From Coniochaeta sp. PMI_546 (Eukaryota > Ascomycota > Sordariomycetes > Coniochaetales > Coniochaetaceae), in NCBI GenBank assembly GCA_021432605.1, contig MU271151.1, positions 248,001 to 312,000 on the forward strand: a stretch of DNA of 64,000 bases. Reading direction: 5' to 3'. The position numbers and the translations under genes were made by a program. Numbering within the stretch: position 1 is the stretch's first letter; every line of letters begins with the position of its first letter. Below, piece by piece: positions 49,066-62,846 of this stretch. The notes beneath the pieces were generated by a model that worked only from the letters and a program-made list of their open reading frames with translations, made no database searches and was not told where the DNA came from.

Positions 49066-49551
49066 TTTGAGCCTAAGGTACCTAGAAAAGCAAAGCAATG
49101 CAACTGCAGCGTCAAGGGCAAAGACAAAGTTTCGCAAAATTCCCGTGCGAGCCGGTTGCACCTGCTCCAGACTTCTGGGAATTTGTCATCTCGAGGGCAC
49201 ACTGGCTGGCGTCACTGCTCAACCGCCAGGAACCGGCAGTTACCGCGTAAGCTTATCGATAAGAGCTTCCCAGGTCTGCCGCCTCTAGAATACTAGGTAG
49301 GTACGTGTAAGGTACGCGGGTAGACGTCAAGACTACCTCTAGATAGCAGATCTTGGCGGCAAGCCGACAGGCTACTTTGCTACAGACTACACTTACAGTA
49401 CATACACTACAGTTTTAGTCTGTGTTCTGTAGTGGGGCCGAGGATACTTGTGGAAGTTGTGGTGGCTACATGCAACGTTTGGTTTGATCTTTGCGAGCAA
49501 ACAATCACTCAGTCTGATCAGCAACAGACCTCGCTATTTGTACTTCGTCAA
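49066..49551. promoter_or_regulatory. Divergent ERV1/HEM4 upstream region
   Basis: 486 bases between two start codons. A TAAGGTACCTA motif begins at 49074, within the presumed ERV1 leader, and AGGTAGGTACGTGTAAGGTAC lies near 49285-49305 if read with its flank. Shared regulation is inferred from position only. Confidence 0.4.
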
Positions 49552-50567
49552 ATGTCTGCTGCCAAGTTCGAAAATACTCCCCAGAGCATACCAGTCCTGC
49601 TCCTAAAGACAAAATCGACCCCTGGCGATGCCTATGAGGAACTCTTCTCTGCATCTGCAAATGACGGCTTCGTCTTCGAACCCAGATTTTTGCCTGTCCT
49701 CGAACATCGCTTCAGAACCGAAGGGTTAGCACGTATCCGAGAACTGCTGCAGGCTAGACAAATAGGACCCAGCGAAGGATGCTCATACGGCGGTCTGATC
49801 TTCACATCACAACGGGCTGTCGAGGCATTCGCAGAGGTGATCGAGCAAGGCAAAGGTCTGTAGGACGAGCTGTCGGGGCATATGACTACGCAAGGAGACT
49901 AACCCAGACATAAGTAGGCGATCAAGGATGGCCCCATTTGCAACACGTGCCTATCTACAGTGTTGGACCAGCCACTACGAGGGCGCTGAGGGCTATATGC
50001 CGGCAGCCACCTTTGAATATCTTTGGGGAACACACGGGCAATGGAGAAAGCCTGGGCCATTTTATGCTAGAGCACTATGGCGCATGGTATGAAGGCAGGC
50101 CGGAGAAGCCGCCGCTGTTATTCTCGGTCGGAGAACAAAGACGCGACATTATACCCAAGACCTTGATGAGTACGGAGCTGCCAAGTGAGCGCAGGATTCA
50201 TGTCGATGAGTTGGTAGTATACGGCACAGGGATCATGGAGTCGTTCAAGGACGACTTTCGCCAGAGCCTGAGGGATACGAGCGACTCAGAGATGCGATGG
50301 GTCGTTGTATTCTCTCCCACGGGCTGTGATGTCATGCTCGCTGGGCTAGGACTGCTGGACGAGACCGGTGTGACGGCAAAGACCATCAGGGGCGAGGACT
50401 CGCCAGCACGCAATACCTTGGTCGCAACTATCGGCCCAACGACAAGGGATTATTTGGTAAGAGCATTCAATTTTGAACCCGACGTATGTGCTGCTGAGCC
50501 GAGTCCCGAAGGGGTCATTAGTGGTATTGTTCAGTTTATGACCAGTCGACAACATGCAGATGCCTGA
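49552..50567 (+). CDS. HEM4: Uroporphyrinogen-III synthase
   Basis: Cyclises hydroxymethylbilane to uroporphyrinogen III in cytosolic haem synthesis. Two exons (49552-49855, 49918-50567; 62-base intron with a GACTAAC branch) give 317 residues. Family marks are IPVLLLKTKSTPGDAYEE at the start, YGGLIFTSQRAVEAF, VPIYSVGPATTRALR, LLFSVGEQRRDIIPKTL, WVVVFSPTGCDVM and TLVATIGPTTRDYL. These alternate as in the two-lobed synthase fold. The intron uses a GTCTGT donor, which is less usual. A longer frame opens upstream at 49432; I chose the Met before SAAKFENT. It is divergent from ERV1. Confidence 0.93.
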
Positions 50568-51132
50568 ACAGGAGTTTCATGAGCTTATTCTAGGTAGACT
50601 TAGTGCACACTCTAGGTAGTGTAAGGTACCTTACATCCATGTCATTGGGCCAATGCAGGGCAAATTATGCGGGGACGGGTACCGACGCCTTAAGAGCGGA
50701 GCACTGCGTGCAGTGGCCATTGAGCAGTCCTTCCAGCTTCCGGGGCATTTAATAGTACACGGTTGGAGCCTGCTGTGGCATGGATTACGTACTGTAGCAG
50801 TATGTCCACTGTGCACGGCACTTTTCAGACCATACCTACATTCCATTTCAGAGGAGAGGCTGTTCTTGTCGTGCAAGCCTCAACAACCCAAATGACTACA
50901 CCTGATCAGTCGCTACGAGGACGAGGCTGAGATGAGTTACGGCTACCTGCACGCATTTTCTACCGTCTTGATTTGAATGTGTTCTATGCATTCTCCAACT
51001 CGGATGCAAACGTACACCGGTTCGCCTTGGTACTCTTATCCCCCTCGCCATACCACATTGAACGTCACACCACTCTTCGTTGGCCATCCACGCAGGCACA
51101 TCTAGTCTTCTTCTGTATTGTTCGCATGCAAG
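50568..51132. other. Spacer between HEM4 and the OXR1-type gene
   Basis: 565 bases. It contains the cleanest copy of the recurring palindrome, GTAAGGTACCTTAC at 50621-50634. No gene was seen. Confidence 0.4.
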
Positions 51133-52228
51133 ATGAGCTACAGCCAGAGCACTCACCCACCCCACCCTTCCCGCACCCCCGGCTCCGACTCTCCGACGTC
51201 CTCTGGCGCCGCCACACCAACCGAGACCTCAGCGAGCTCGTCGACATTCCTCGGCTCCTCTGTCTCTGGTCTCTGGGGCGGCTTAGTCCGACGGTTTTCC
51301 GCCGACACCACTCCAGGCGTATCCCAACAGTCACAGCCGCATTCTAGCCTACCATCTTCCCTCCAACACTCCCATACCTTCGACGGCGTCGACCGTGTCT
51401 ACGTCCCTCCTCAGCTTCAGCGCCAAGCCTCTCCAATGCGTCTTCCGCCGCTCGAAGCCCTCAGCCTCAAGGGATTCCGCGACGATACCCCTCCGCATGC
51501 GAGATTGCTGACACCTGCTATCGCGGAGGAGATACGGCTCATGGTGCCTGCGCGACTGGGGATAGGTGATGAGTGGAACCTTGTGTATAGCCTCGATCAG
51601 GACGGAGCAAGTCTAGCTACTCTGTACGAAAAGTGTGGCAAGTATCAGGGTCGGAGAGTTGGCTTCGTGCTTGTAGTCAAGGATAATGAGGGAGGTGTAA
51701 GGGTCAAGCTCCTCTCCTGCTAAAGCAAGCTCATACTTACTTTCTCGCCCCCAGATCTTCGGCGCCTACCTCTCCGACTATCCCCACCCGTCACCCAAAT
51801 ATTTTGGCACAGGCGAATGCTTCCTCTGGCGCGCCTCAGTAATGACCTCACTCCCACCGCCGCCCTCAACAGACACAACGAATCTGGGCCGCACAACAAC
51901 GATCCACGCTCCGTCCTCCTCTCCCTCCCTGCCACCGCCAGCTTCCAACAACCCCCTACAGCCACCAAAAACACCGGCTTCGCCTCAGGCCATTCGCTTC
52001 AAAGCCTTTCCCTACAGCGGCGTGAACGAGTACTACATGATGTGCGAGCCGCACTATCTCAGCGTCGGTGCTGGCGACGGACGCTACGGCCTGTGGCTCG
52101 ACGACTCGCTCGAGCGCGGACACAGTTCGACCTGTCTCACATTTGGCAACGAGCGGCTCTCGGACGAAGGGGAGAAATTCGGGGTGCTTGGGGTTGAGGT
52201 GTGGGTTATTGGAGCGCCTGGGCCGTGA
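51133..52228 (+). CDS. OXR1: OXR1-type TLDc domain protein
   Basis: Member of the Oxr1/TLDc family, which protects against oxidative damage and in yeast binds and disassembles the V-ATPase. Two exons (51133-51696, 51755-52228; 58-base intron, phase 0) give 345 residues. A Ser/Thr/Pro-rich N-terminus is followed by an OXR1-like RPP-type lead (YVPPQLQRQASPMRLPP). The TLDc domain includes LLTPAIAEEIRLMVPARL, WNLVYSLDQDGASLATLYE, GFVLVVKDNEGGIFGAYLSD, FLWRA, YYMMCEPHYLSVGAGDG and YGLWLDDSLERGHS, ending EVWVIG. A proline-rich insertion of about 50 residues interrupts the domain after FLWRASV, as in some fungal homologues. It is convergent with the MAPK gene. Confidence 0.93.
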
Positions 52229-53192
52229 ATGCGAAGCCATAGCAGACCCATATGCCGTGATAATGAGCTATAATGCATCAGGTCCAACGTGTACTTACAT
52301 GGCAAGTATTGCGATGGCCTGTGCCGAGAATGGCACGTGATGCAGGGAGTTATTCATGGGGACTTTGGAGCCTGTCTGTGTTGTGGTGGTGGAAGAGAAA
52401 TCAACACATGAGCTGTGTTCAGTTGTGAACGCGTCTCTGCTGCTTGAGGGGTATAGCGGCCATGAGGAGGCCTGCTGGACGCCAGTTCTTGGGTCGGCTG
52501 AGAAACAGCTCTGGGAGCTGATCTGGTTTATTATGTGATACCTTGGTTAATATGGTGGCGTTGTGGGCATTTGGGGTATTGGTCAGGACACGAATGCGCA
52601 GACCTAGTAAATGGTTGACGACCTTGTGCCGGAGCTTTGCTCGCCGGTGCTCTAAATATGTACGGCTCACATCTCATCTCACAACTCCAAAGCTGGACTG
52701 ACCATAAAGGAGTTCAAAGTCCAAGGGAAATCGGCGAACCGTGTAAGCCAGTAGTCAAGCGCTTCTATCATCGCTGGACTCAATCTATCAGACAGGCAAA
52801 TGGCAAGTTTCGTAGTTCCCCTGACGGGTGTTTCCTTGGTCCACTCACTCCAAGCGAAGCTGAATGTCTAATAGAATCGCGCAGTTTCCATCACAGGTCA
52901 CCGATTTCATAGCCAACATGGGGCATCTTCTTCCGCATCACCATAATACAGAAGCCTGCTCGAATGGAAAAGTCACATCCCACTTGGGGAAGAATTGAAA
53001 AAGAAACCAACCACCAACCCAACCATGCCGGACAGCGGTCCGTCTCCAGGAGCTGTTGCTTACTGAAATCCTGCGGCGAGACAACACGTACTATGACGCC
53101 TAAGAGAGGAACAAGGCCGGGACCATCGGCGACTATGCAGGGATAGTGAGATGGGATCTTTCCATAGCCCAAACCCGAAAGCCGAGATCAAA
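52229..53192. other. Convergent spacer between OXR1 and the MAPK gene
   Basis: 964 bases of 3' flanks for two convergent genes. No gene or repeat was recognised. Confidence 0.4.
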
Positions 53193-54487
<1,295 letters not shown>

Positions 54488-57400
54488 GGCGACGTGTGGA
54501 GGATGATCGAGACCAGAAAGCGGGGTGGTGGAGGGGCGGTCGTGGAAGGAGGGGTCGGGCTGATTGATATAGGCTTGTCGCACAGTCGCCGGGCAGCAGC
54601 GGGTCTGGACAGGCCTGAGAAGCTGGGTATCAACACCTATGGTCTTTTGTACACTAAGGGCCTTGCTGCAGGCCCGATATCTAGCAGGACGCTGAATGCA
54701 ATTCCCAAGGACCGTTCAAATGGCGCACTGGGGGCTGGCACTCGAACAGCGGCAGAGGAGGGAGTGTCGTGGCACGTTCCTTGCTTGTGAGACCGAGTTG
54801 ATGAGATGAGCAGCGCTGGCTACAACAGGAGCACAGGGTATGCGACGATGGTGCAAGAAAGAAGGAATCGCGGGGACAGTGTGTCGAAAGTATATGCTTG
54901 CAAAGGCTGGCTACTCACTAGTTATCGGGAGCTGTTCAATCCGCCCGAGAAAGACGGTCTGGAATGGCGCTCGGGCCTGGAAGCTTGGATGGAACCTCGT
55001 GCTGCACCAATGCTGCGAGACACGAGAGCAGCCAGGAGATGGTATCAGGGTCTCGGGGTCCCAGGGCTTCTTGGATAATGTCGCAAAGTCCCAAAGTCCC
55101 AAACACGCAGTGAGCAATGAAGCCAATGGAATCGGGAGGACGGCTGCTGTCTGATGTCTCACAGGAGCAATAAGCGCCGCAGCTGTAGAGCGAGAGGTCT
55201 GCAGAGCAGCGAGCAAGTTATTATATGTTAACCAAGCCGGTATCTGGAAGGCAGTAGTCCAGATTAAAGACAACAATATAAGGGGTGTAAGACATGCGGG
55301 TGCTAAAGATGTTGCAGCTTTTGGGAAGCGATATTCTGTAAATAGCTTGTCCGGCGTTTGTTGTTGGTCTCCACTGGCTGGCTCCTTTCCAGTCTGAATG
55401 GAAATCGCACTATTATAAGACCTAGCCACTTGGCGAGAGTCAACACAGGTGACAGACGACTTCAGTTCTTTTCTTTCTGTTTCTTTTCTCTTAGGAGACT
55501 TCCAGAAACCGGAGCATCAAAGACACGGACAGCCGACACCAACAACTAATGTAGTGGAACAGGAGAATGCAGGGAATGAGGCATTGAAGAAACGGAGGGT
55601 GACCATCAGGGCGATCAGACGCTTCGTCTGATCTTTTCTGTAAGCTATAGTGGAGCGCGGGGAAGAGGCTATGCCCAGTACCTGAGCTACTGTGTAAGGG
55701 GAGGGGGGAGGGGGGGAGAGGGACGGAAGAGGGGTTCTCCATGTTATGTTCGTCAGGTAGTTCGAGGTACCCTGTTTCCATCAACTCCGGCGTGCTAAAG
55801 AACCTGGAAGCACAGATGGAACCAAACCGGCCTGTGAAGAGCAGTCGAAGCCAAGAAAAATTCACAAACCTGATGGCAACAAGGTCGAAAGCCCTAAATC
55901 GTATGAAAAATGGTGAGGGTTTTTCCTCAAGATGTTTCTGGTTGCTGACCCTTGCTCTTCATAAATGTATTCCGTAGTAAAGGACCCGGTATCGATAATG
56001 GTGCTGGAGCGGAGGGGGGCTCGTGGTTGAGATGGAGGAGGAAACTCAGGGCAGAGAAGTCAAGAGATTCCTAAACGGCGGAGAGGTGCAGATGAAGGCT
56101 GGTACATGTACTCCCGAGCTACTCCAGCAAATGGGAAAGCACGGCCTGTCGCGTCTCTTCTACACTATTCTCTCATCACATTCGTGCAGCGGCATCTCGC
56201 GTCCAAAGGGACGTACATCTAGCTCCCGTCCCAAAATGGCCTCTCTTCACTTAAGGTAATTTCGGCTGCCACTCCCCTTCGGGAGTCCTAGGTTTCCCGA
56301 ATTGTAGATTCAAGGCAAGGTAAGGTACCTTCCCCTGTAGCCCAAGGTACCTTATATATGACCACAACTCAGGTATCCTATGTAAGCTAAGGTAAGGTAT
56401 GCTGTCGATGTCTTCACGTATCTTCTCTTGAATCTTTCCCGCCCTGTACGAATGTGGCTGTTGAACGACCACGTGGCTTTCACGGCCTTTGCTACATGTC
56501 TTCTAAGATGGCTCTTCCCTAATTTAGGGTATATGTCCAAGGTACCTAATTAAAACAATAGAGAGGTGTACCCTTTTCTTATGGCGGTCCCATCCTCAGA
56601 AACAATTGGTACCTTATTCCAGGTTCCTATCAGAGTCTACAAGTGTTGCTGAGTTCGAACACGGCACCATCGTTTCGTCCCTTTCTTGCCTTCATCTATC
56701 CCAGACCCGCAAACGCCTTCGGGCCTATCCGGATATCCACAGAACTGTCCAATCTGAATGCTCGACAGCTCTCCATCATATGAAACCGTCGTGCCTTTTG
56801 CCCTTTCAAAAGGTGTCCGTTGAGAGCACCAAGTGTGACGGGGCATCCTCACCCAACCAAACTCACTCCTTAGCCGCCCACCTTCTTGCTACTGAAGTAA
56901 AGGCGAGCGGCGGGCTGGGCGCCTGTTTCAAGAATTACCAGTGGACCAAGCTCCGGTAGTGCTGTGACCGGTTTCGAGTTGCCTGTGAAGTGTGAGATAC
57001 ACCTCCACCAAGCTAAGTGTAATTGCGGCCCCCGCTCCCCTTAAAATAGATGACCTCTCACCCTCCAAACTCCACCCTTGTATCAGATATCACCAGCGTC
57101 ACCGGTTGGGTTGGAGTTACCTGTCGCCTGGACGGGCCATTGGTCCAAGCACAACGAAGTGAACTTGGAGCAAGTGGCTTGAGACATTCTGCGTGCACGT
57201 TGCAGCATGCATAATCCACCTGATGGGTTGTGGTGCTCCGTCGTTCTGTTTGACAACGTGACCGCGCAGTCGTGATGCATGACCAGAGAGGACGACCGAC
57301 GGGGCTACTGCAAGGTGCACTTGTCCATTCACTCATGTCATTTGCCAAGCCGCGATATTTCAAATGCTTGATCAGAGAGCAAATTGATTAAGTTGCTTCT

Positions 57401-57509
57401 TAAATGATACCTATCCACGTCTATACAACCAAAAACATTCATTGGTCTTTCCGTCTCTCTACCAATTCCGTGACACACGAGAGAGGGGAAGAAAAAAAAG
57501 GATGTATCC
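54488..57509. other. 3 kb gene-free region upstream of the MAPK gene
   Basis: Contains a G-rich run at about 55697-55725 (CT-rich for the minus-strand MAPK) and a cluster of AAGGTACC-type motifs at 56322-56331, 56344-56353, 56538 and 56606. Scattered small frames have no domains. It probably includes a long MAPK promoter or leader, and the 3' flank of SEC24 at the right end. No tRNA was seen. Confidence 0.4.
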
Positions 57510-60498
57510 TTACTGGACCACCTGGCAAGACGCATTAGTACAATCCACTTGTATCGGAGACATTGCGAATCATAATCAACTCACCTTCTCTCTCAGAGCG
57601 CCCATCCACTGCTGGAAGCTCATGCCCTGATCCGCCCGATCCTCCACCAGCAACGTCTGCGCCCATAGCTTGAGGCTCGGCTCTCCATCCTCACGCACAA
57701 TGTACAAGTGCGGCAGAATGATGCTTCCCACGCCGCGCGACTGATGATCTCGGCTCTTGTGAATCACTGCCCGCACCCGCTCGTTGAAGTCGTTGTCCAA
57801 TTCGGGCACGGTACCCTTGCCGACATGTAGCTGCGTCCTGTCCGACACACCAAAAACATCGGCAAGTAGCTGTGGTACCGCGTCGCGACCAACCCACAAG
57901 AACTGGGTCTGTCCGTCGTCGATGAGGTAGAGGCCGTACGACACGAACCGCTCAGACGACAGGTTGAGCGGCGGCGGCAGCACAATCTGACTAGTCTCCG
58001 GATCCGGGATTCCGGCGTTGTCTGGCATGTCGTGGAGCGAGTACAGGTGGGGGTAGATGTATTGCATCAGCAGCGGCAGAGGCAGAGTCGAGAGCTGGGC
58101 AAGTGCTGCTGAGCGAAGATCCGACGGGATTTGGGCCGATTTTCTTAATCCGACGTGCTTGATCAGTCCGAGAAACAAAATCGGAAGACCGCGTAAGTTG
58201 GACGGGAATTGGAGGCCGCCGCCCATGCTGCCCCCGGCCAGTTCCTTTCTGAAGGTCTGCAGTAGCTCCGTGATCTTGGTTTGCAGTGAGTCTCGTGCCG
58301 CGTCCAGACCGCTGCCCAGCGCCTTCTCGACAGCTTTGTGGGTAAAGTACGTTGTAATGGCGCACTGATCAGCCGAAGCATAGACGTCGGCTAGGTTGGT
58401 AGTAGTCGGAAGCGCAAGCGTCATGACCCGAATCCGGCGCTCCCCGTTGCATGTCGTATGCAAGACAGCCGTCTGCATGCAGACGATGTTCTTTGTGAGG
58501 CTTTCATCAATGGCAACCTCGACAACATAGCACTGATCGCGCGGGAAAGCCGGGAAGGCGCACAAGTCGGAACTGCGGTTAAAGAAGTTGCCGTAGAAGG
58601 TGCTCATTCGGAGACCAGTAGTTGCACGGACACGCAGCACAGCCTCCAGCCCGATTTCGGACGATAGATAGTCGCTAAACTCAGAGGCGAACTTGATGGC
58701 ATCCTCGGGCCGCCCCGCGTTCCAGCCAGGGTAGAACCATGTCTGGCCGCCCGTGTATCTGGGCAGGTTGCTGAGAGAAGCTACATCCTGATACTGCGAT
58801 GAGAAGAGGAACATGTCTATCGACACCTGGTTCTTGGAGCACTCGACCGCAAAACTCTTGTAAAAGCTGTTCTGTGTCTGCAATAGCGCATTTTCTTTCG
58901 AGGTTCCTAGGAGTTTCTTGTCTTCCCGCATTTCCAACTTGCCATAACCGACGTTCGGCAAGGATGCACTCAGGACAACAATCTTGCCACCCAGAGGAGA
59001 GATAAGCTTGTGGCCGGCTCTCAGGGCCGAGCCCATGCAAGAGCCATTGTTCTGATTGTTGACGAACATGTCCGGCAGTTTGGTCAGGAAGTTCTCGATG
59101 TTTTGGCGACAATCTGTAAGTGGCACAAGCAATTCTTGGGGAACTGGCAGGAAAGGTTCATCCAAGTCGCTAACAACGAGCATGCTCGTCTCGCCATTCT
59201 CCTCACTATCCTTGGGCACAGAGAAGTAATGCAGGCTGGAGTCAACTGCGATGAAGCCCAGGCGCGTCCGGCGGTCGGCATTTGGTATCCTGTTGAGACT
59301 GTCCAGGATGGTTCGCGCGCTGGTTGCCAGAAGACCAGTTGAGACAGCCGCATAGCTCACATCAAAGAGGAAGAGATAGACGAGTGGTTGAGGAGGCCGG
59401 ACCATGTACTCCTGAGGCGCAACAAATTCGACCACTGCGTGGTTCAATTCGTGCCGTTGCCATCTGTCCACGCTCTTCTGAGCAGCTGCATCCCAGTCAA
59501 AGGCCTGTGGCACATCATTGGTAAGGTTACACATGTTACACCGCCAGCGATGGCCATGGTCCAGGAATGTCACGTAAGGGTTGATGTATGAGCGACACCT
59601 CCTGCAACGGGAGATGACCTGGTCCTGAACAATTGGCACCGGATCGTCCAGATCATGGAGAGCGGCGTACGGTTGGATGACCAAGGCGAAAGGGAGCTTT
59701 GACTTCTTAAGAAGGGAGTGCGTTGTGGGTACGGCATTCAGCGTGGAGCGTACATATTTCGGCGGACAGTTGGCATCTGGCGAAGGGGTAACACTCGACT
59801 ATAGACAGTGGTCAGAGACGCAGTTCAGGCTGCTAGACACAGTACACCGATGGCAAGAGAGACAAACTCACGTTTGGCGGGAGGATGATAGGAGGCGGTG
59901 GAAGGTCCAGCTCTGAAACGTTGAACGGCTGATTCAGAAGATCTGTCGGATAGAGCTGATTTAAAGCGACAGGCCTGGCCTGAGTCGCTACCGGCTGTGC
60001 TGGTTGAGCACCGGAACCTGCACCCAACTGCATGCCGGCAATCCCCGACGTGATCCCGGCCACGCCAGCGACGGCGCCGGGAGCAGCCGAAGGATAGTAA
60101 GGTTCCGGGGCCTGATATCCACCGGCGCCGACCACAGGAACACCGGGTTGTGGCACGCCATATGCCGGAGCGCCACCATATGCTGAGGCTGCTTGCGGGT
60201 CCGGGACCGGGTAGCCGCCATAGCCTGGTGTCAGAGGCTGCGGAGCTCCAAACTGACCAGCAGCAGCTGGCTGTCCCCCAGCAGCAACGTTTCCTCCTTG
60301 ACCAACTTCAAAAGCTTGCGCGGCATAGGCCCTCTTCTTCTTGCGTCCATGATCTGCAGCATGGGCGCCGGCGGCTGAAGGTGGAGGCGAAGACGCGTCT
60401 TCGTAGCCTTGAGCCTGCTCGGGATAAGGAGGCTGCTGAGCGTATTGTTGAGGCGCAGACGGATATCCGCCGCCGAAGCCGTCGTTGGGTGCAGACAT
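57510..60498 (-). CDS. SEC24: COPII coat protein Sec24
   Basis: Cargo-selecting subunit of the COPII coat; with Sec23 it forms the inner layer at ER exit sites. Three exons (59872-60498, 57585-59798, 57510-57521) give 950 residues. The disordered N-terminus is Pro/Gly/Ala/Gln-rich. The zinc finger is at about 274-299 ([14 protein letters not shown] then RWRCNMC). The trunk domain starts near [15 protein letters not shown], then come beta-sandwich and helical regions ([26 protein letters not shown]) and a gelsolin domain ([17 protein letters not shown]). The last exon supplies only VVQ and the stop; this restores the family ending REKVVQ, whereas reading through gives an early stop. The start at MSAPNDG is preferred over an upstream in-frame Met. 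It is divergent from the small membrane protein gene. Confidence 0.95.
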
Positions 60499-61819
60499 GC
60501 CGGGACTTCGGTTTGATGTAGCTCGTACTCGACTGGCGGTGAGCTTGGATGTATGAGGGTGTCGAGGGGCGACGCAGTCGGCGGGAGACGAGTTGCGTGC
60601 GCCGTGTCGTGGCTCTTCGATTTGGTAAGGAGGGTCTTGGTCGAGGGGGGTTGTCGACAACCAAGGCGTCAGGGTGAGGAAGTGACAGCTTGCAGGAGGA
60701 GATGAGGACGAGAGTGCATATGTTCAAGAGTGGAGGAGGCTTGTTGGACGTGATCTGGGCTCCAGAGTGGCGCACTCCAGGTCGGGCGACGGTAGCGGAA
60801 TGAACAGGCTGGCTTCAAACGCAAACGAAGTTTCTAAACTGCTGTCTTCTTACCAGACTGACAATGCCATGTTCTTGAGTGTACAATCAGTCGCAGTCAG
60901 GCAATGCCTTGATCGGTATAGCGTTCAGGGTACCTTGGTGGTTGGAATAGAGAGCTGTCCTCAACATTAGCTCAAAACTTGTGGGCACCTTTCAAGTCAC
61001 CCCTCTTGTGATTATTATCGGAGTCCACTGCACGTGGAGACGATTGCTTACATAGTACTCTCTTCTGCAGTAAGTGGCGTGCAGCTGTGTGCCAGCCTTG
61101 CCAGCCTGACAGCTCTCGACCGCCAGCCGACGAGAAGCCACAAACCACTGGGATGATTGTGACTGATCACGTGACTGATCTTCTCGGGTCCCCTCAGGAC
61201 CACGCCACCTCAGCTCAGCCAGCTCTCGCCCGCTATAATCCCACGGGCAGACGGGGACTGCCGTAGCTGAGGGAACAAGCATCATATTTCGCAGACCCCT
61301 ATTTTACAGCTGTAGTTTTCCCTTTTACGAGCTCGGTTGTCATAATAGAACAGCCAGAAATCTTTCTTCCTCCCCCGCCCCCTCCCCCAAATTCCCCCTC
61401 CTCCATTCTGTATCCGAGTCCCTGGCGCTGGCTCCCCTGGAGGTCGACCACATAAAACACGAATCCTGCATTGGTGCTGGCGGAAACATTCTAGGGTGCT
61501 CCTTAGACCTTGTTTACCCTAGGGCCCAATTTTAGCTGCCTTCAAGAAGTTGATATCTTGACGTGTGATTGTAACCCTGCCAGCCTAACCTTGCCTGCAA
61601 AAGATCCAACTCTCTCCCGGAAGACCATATTGCAATCAGTCGCTCGTGACCACTTTGGTGTTCCGATTGTGACCCTACGACACAATTAAGTGCATCCCAA
61701 TAAGCTCGAACGCGTCAGATCTATCTAGCGCGGGCAGACTGGCGCCCTTCCTCGACCTCGAGCAGACAGCCAAACAGTGACCGATTAACAGGACGCGCCC
61801 CCATATTACCAACGCGAGA
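60499..61819. other. Divergent upstream region of SEC24 and the membrane protein gene
   Basis: 1.3 kb. A pyrimidine-rich stretch with CCCCC(T/G) runs lies at about 61370-61405, typical of fungal promoters. A GGTACCTTGG motif is near 60929. No gene was seen. Confidence 0.4.
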
Positions 61820-62210
61820 ATGGGGTTTGGTCGTTCAAAGACGCCAGCGGCGCCGCCATCCGCCTTGAGGCAAGACAGAAGCATCCGCGCATTAAAGCTC
61901 TTTTACTCCTACTGACCTGACCTGCAGCCAGACGCTCCCCCTTCTTATCCTCCTCGTCCTCGTCGGCGGCCTAGGCTGGGTAGGCTACCAGATCTACCTA
62001 TCTGTGACCAAAATCCAACAGACCGCATCGCAGAAGATGGGCAGCAAGAACGTCGTGTTCACCAAAGATGGACTCAAGGTCGGTGTCAAGCAAGTTAAGG
62101 ACGAGACCTACGTCGACGCCACGCAGAGCTGGGTCGTTAAGGCCTGGAACCTAGGCTCGGGCGCGAAGAAGGAGGAAGAGGAGAAGAAGAAGAAGCAGAA
62201 GCAAAAGTAG
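61820..62210 (+). CDS. Small single-pass membrane protein
   Basis: A model with a five-base first exon (61820-61824, ATGGG) joined to 61928-62210 gives 95 residues, in frame. The intron is 103 bases with a TACTGAC branch site and CTGCAG acceptor. A hydrophobic segment (LPLLILLVLVGGLGWVGYQI) at about residues 5-24 should span a membrane. It is followed by a conserved-looking soluble part (SQKMGSKNVVFTKDGLKVGV, YVDATQSWVVKAWNLG) and a Glu/Lys-rich tail. An alternative first exon reading MGFGRSKTPAAPP exists at 61820-61912 but has no way to splice in frame. The soluble part looks like an uncharacterised ascomycete family, possibly at ER or mitochondrial membranes; no function is assigned. Confidence 0.65.
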
Positions 62211-62846
62211 GGCCATTGCGGATCTGGAACTGTGGGCGTGGGCTTGGGCGACAGATCATGTGCACAACGTATGAGGATTAAGGGACGGACCAAAAAGACA
62301 CCCGGCCTGGCCTGAAGCGCACTTTGAGGGGACAAGATGCGTGGCATCATGAAGACGCAATCATTCAAGAGTGACTAGACTACAGCAGTCAACTGGTCAG
62401 CCATGGAAAGTAGTCATGGTTGCATAACATGAAGGCCAGAAACGAAGTCATAATTGGTCACTCGTCTGTGTCTCACATATTATACAAGACGTGTCAAACT
62501 GCCTTGGTCTGATTACACTCTCAGCCCATCGATAGGCAACTTCCGCTGGAACCATCACGAATCATAATAGTTGGTGATATCCTTCACATGCCACAAGATC
62601 AGAACGCAAGCCTCATCGTGATCCTCCTATATGCCCTGTTGATACAATCACCAGTCCGCCCGCAACTGGGTTCTCCCATTTAAATAACTCCTGAGGCCAC
62701 GCTGCGATAGATACGACCATATAACGCTGACCTGCAACCGATATCCAGGATCTCACCAACAAATCCGTCGAAAGGCCCCATTCTGGATCAAGAAAATCAA
62801 AACTTGAAACATGCCCCTTTATCATATGCTTTGATCGACAGCACTA
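62211..62846. other. Convergent spacer
   Basis: 636 bases between convergent 3' ends. Nothing was recognised. Confidence 0.4.
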
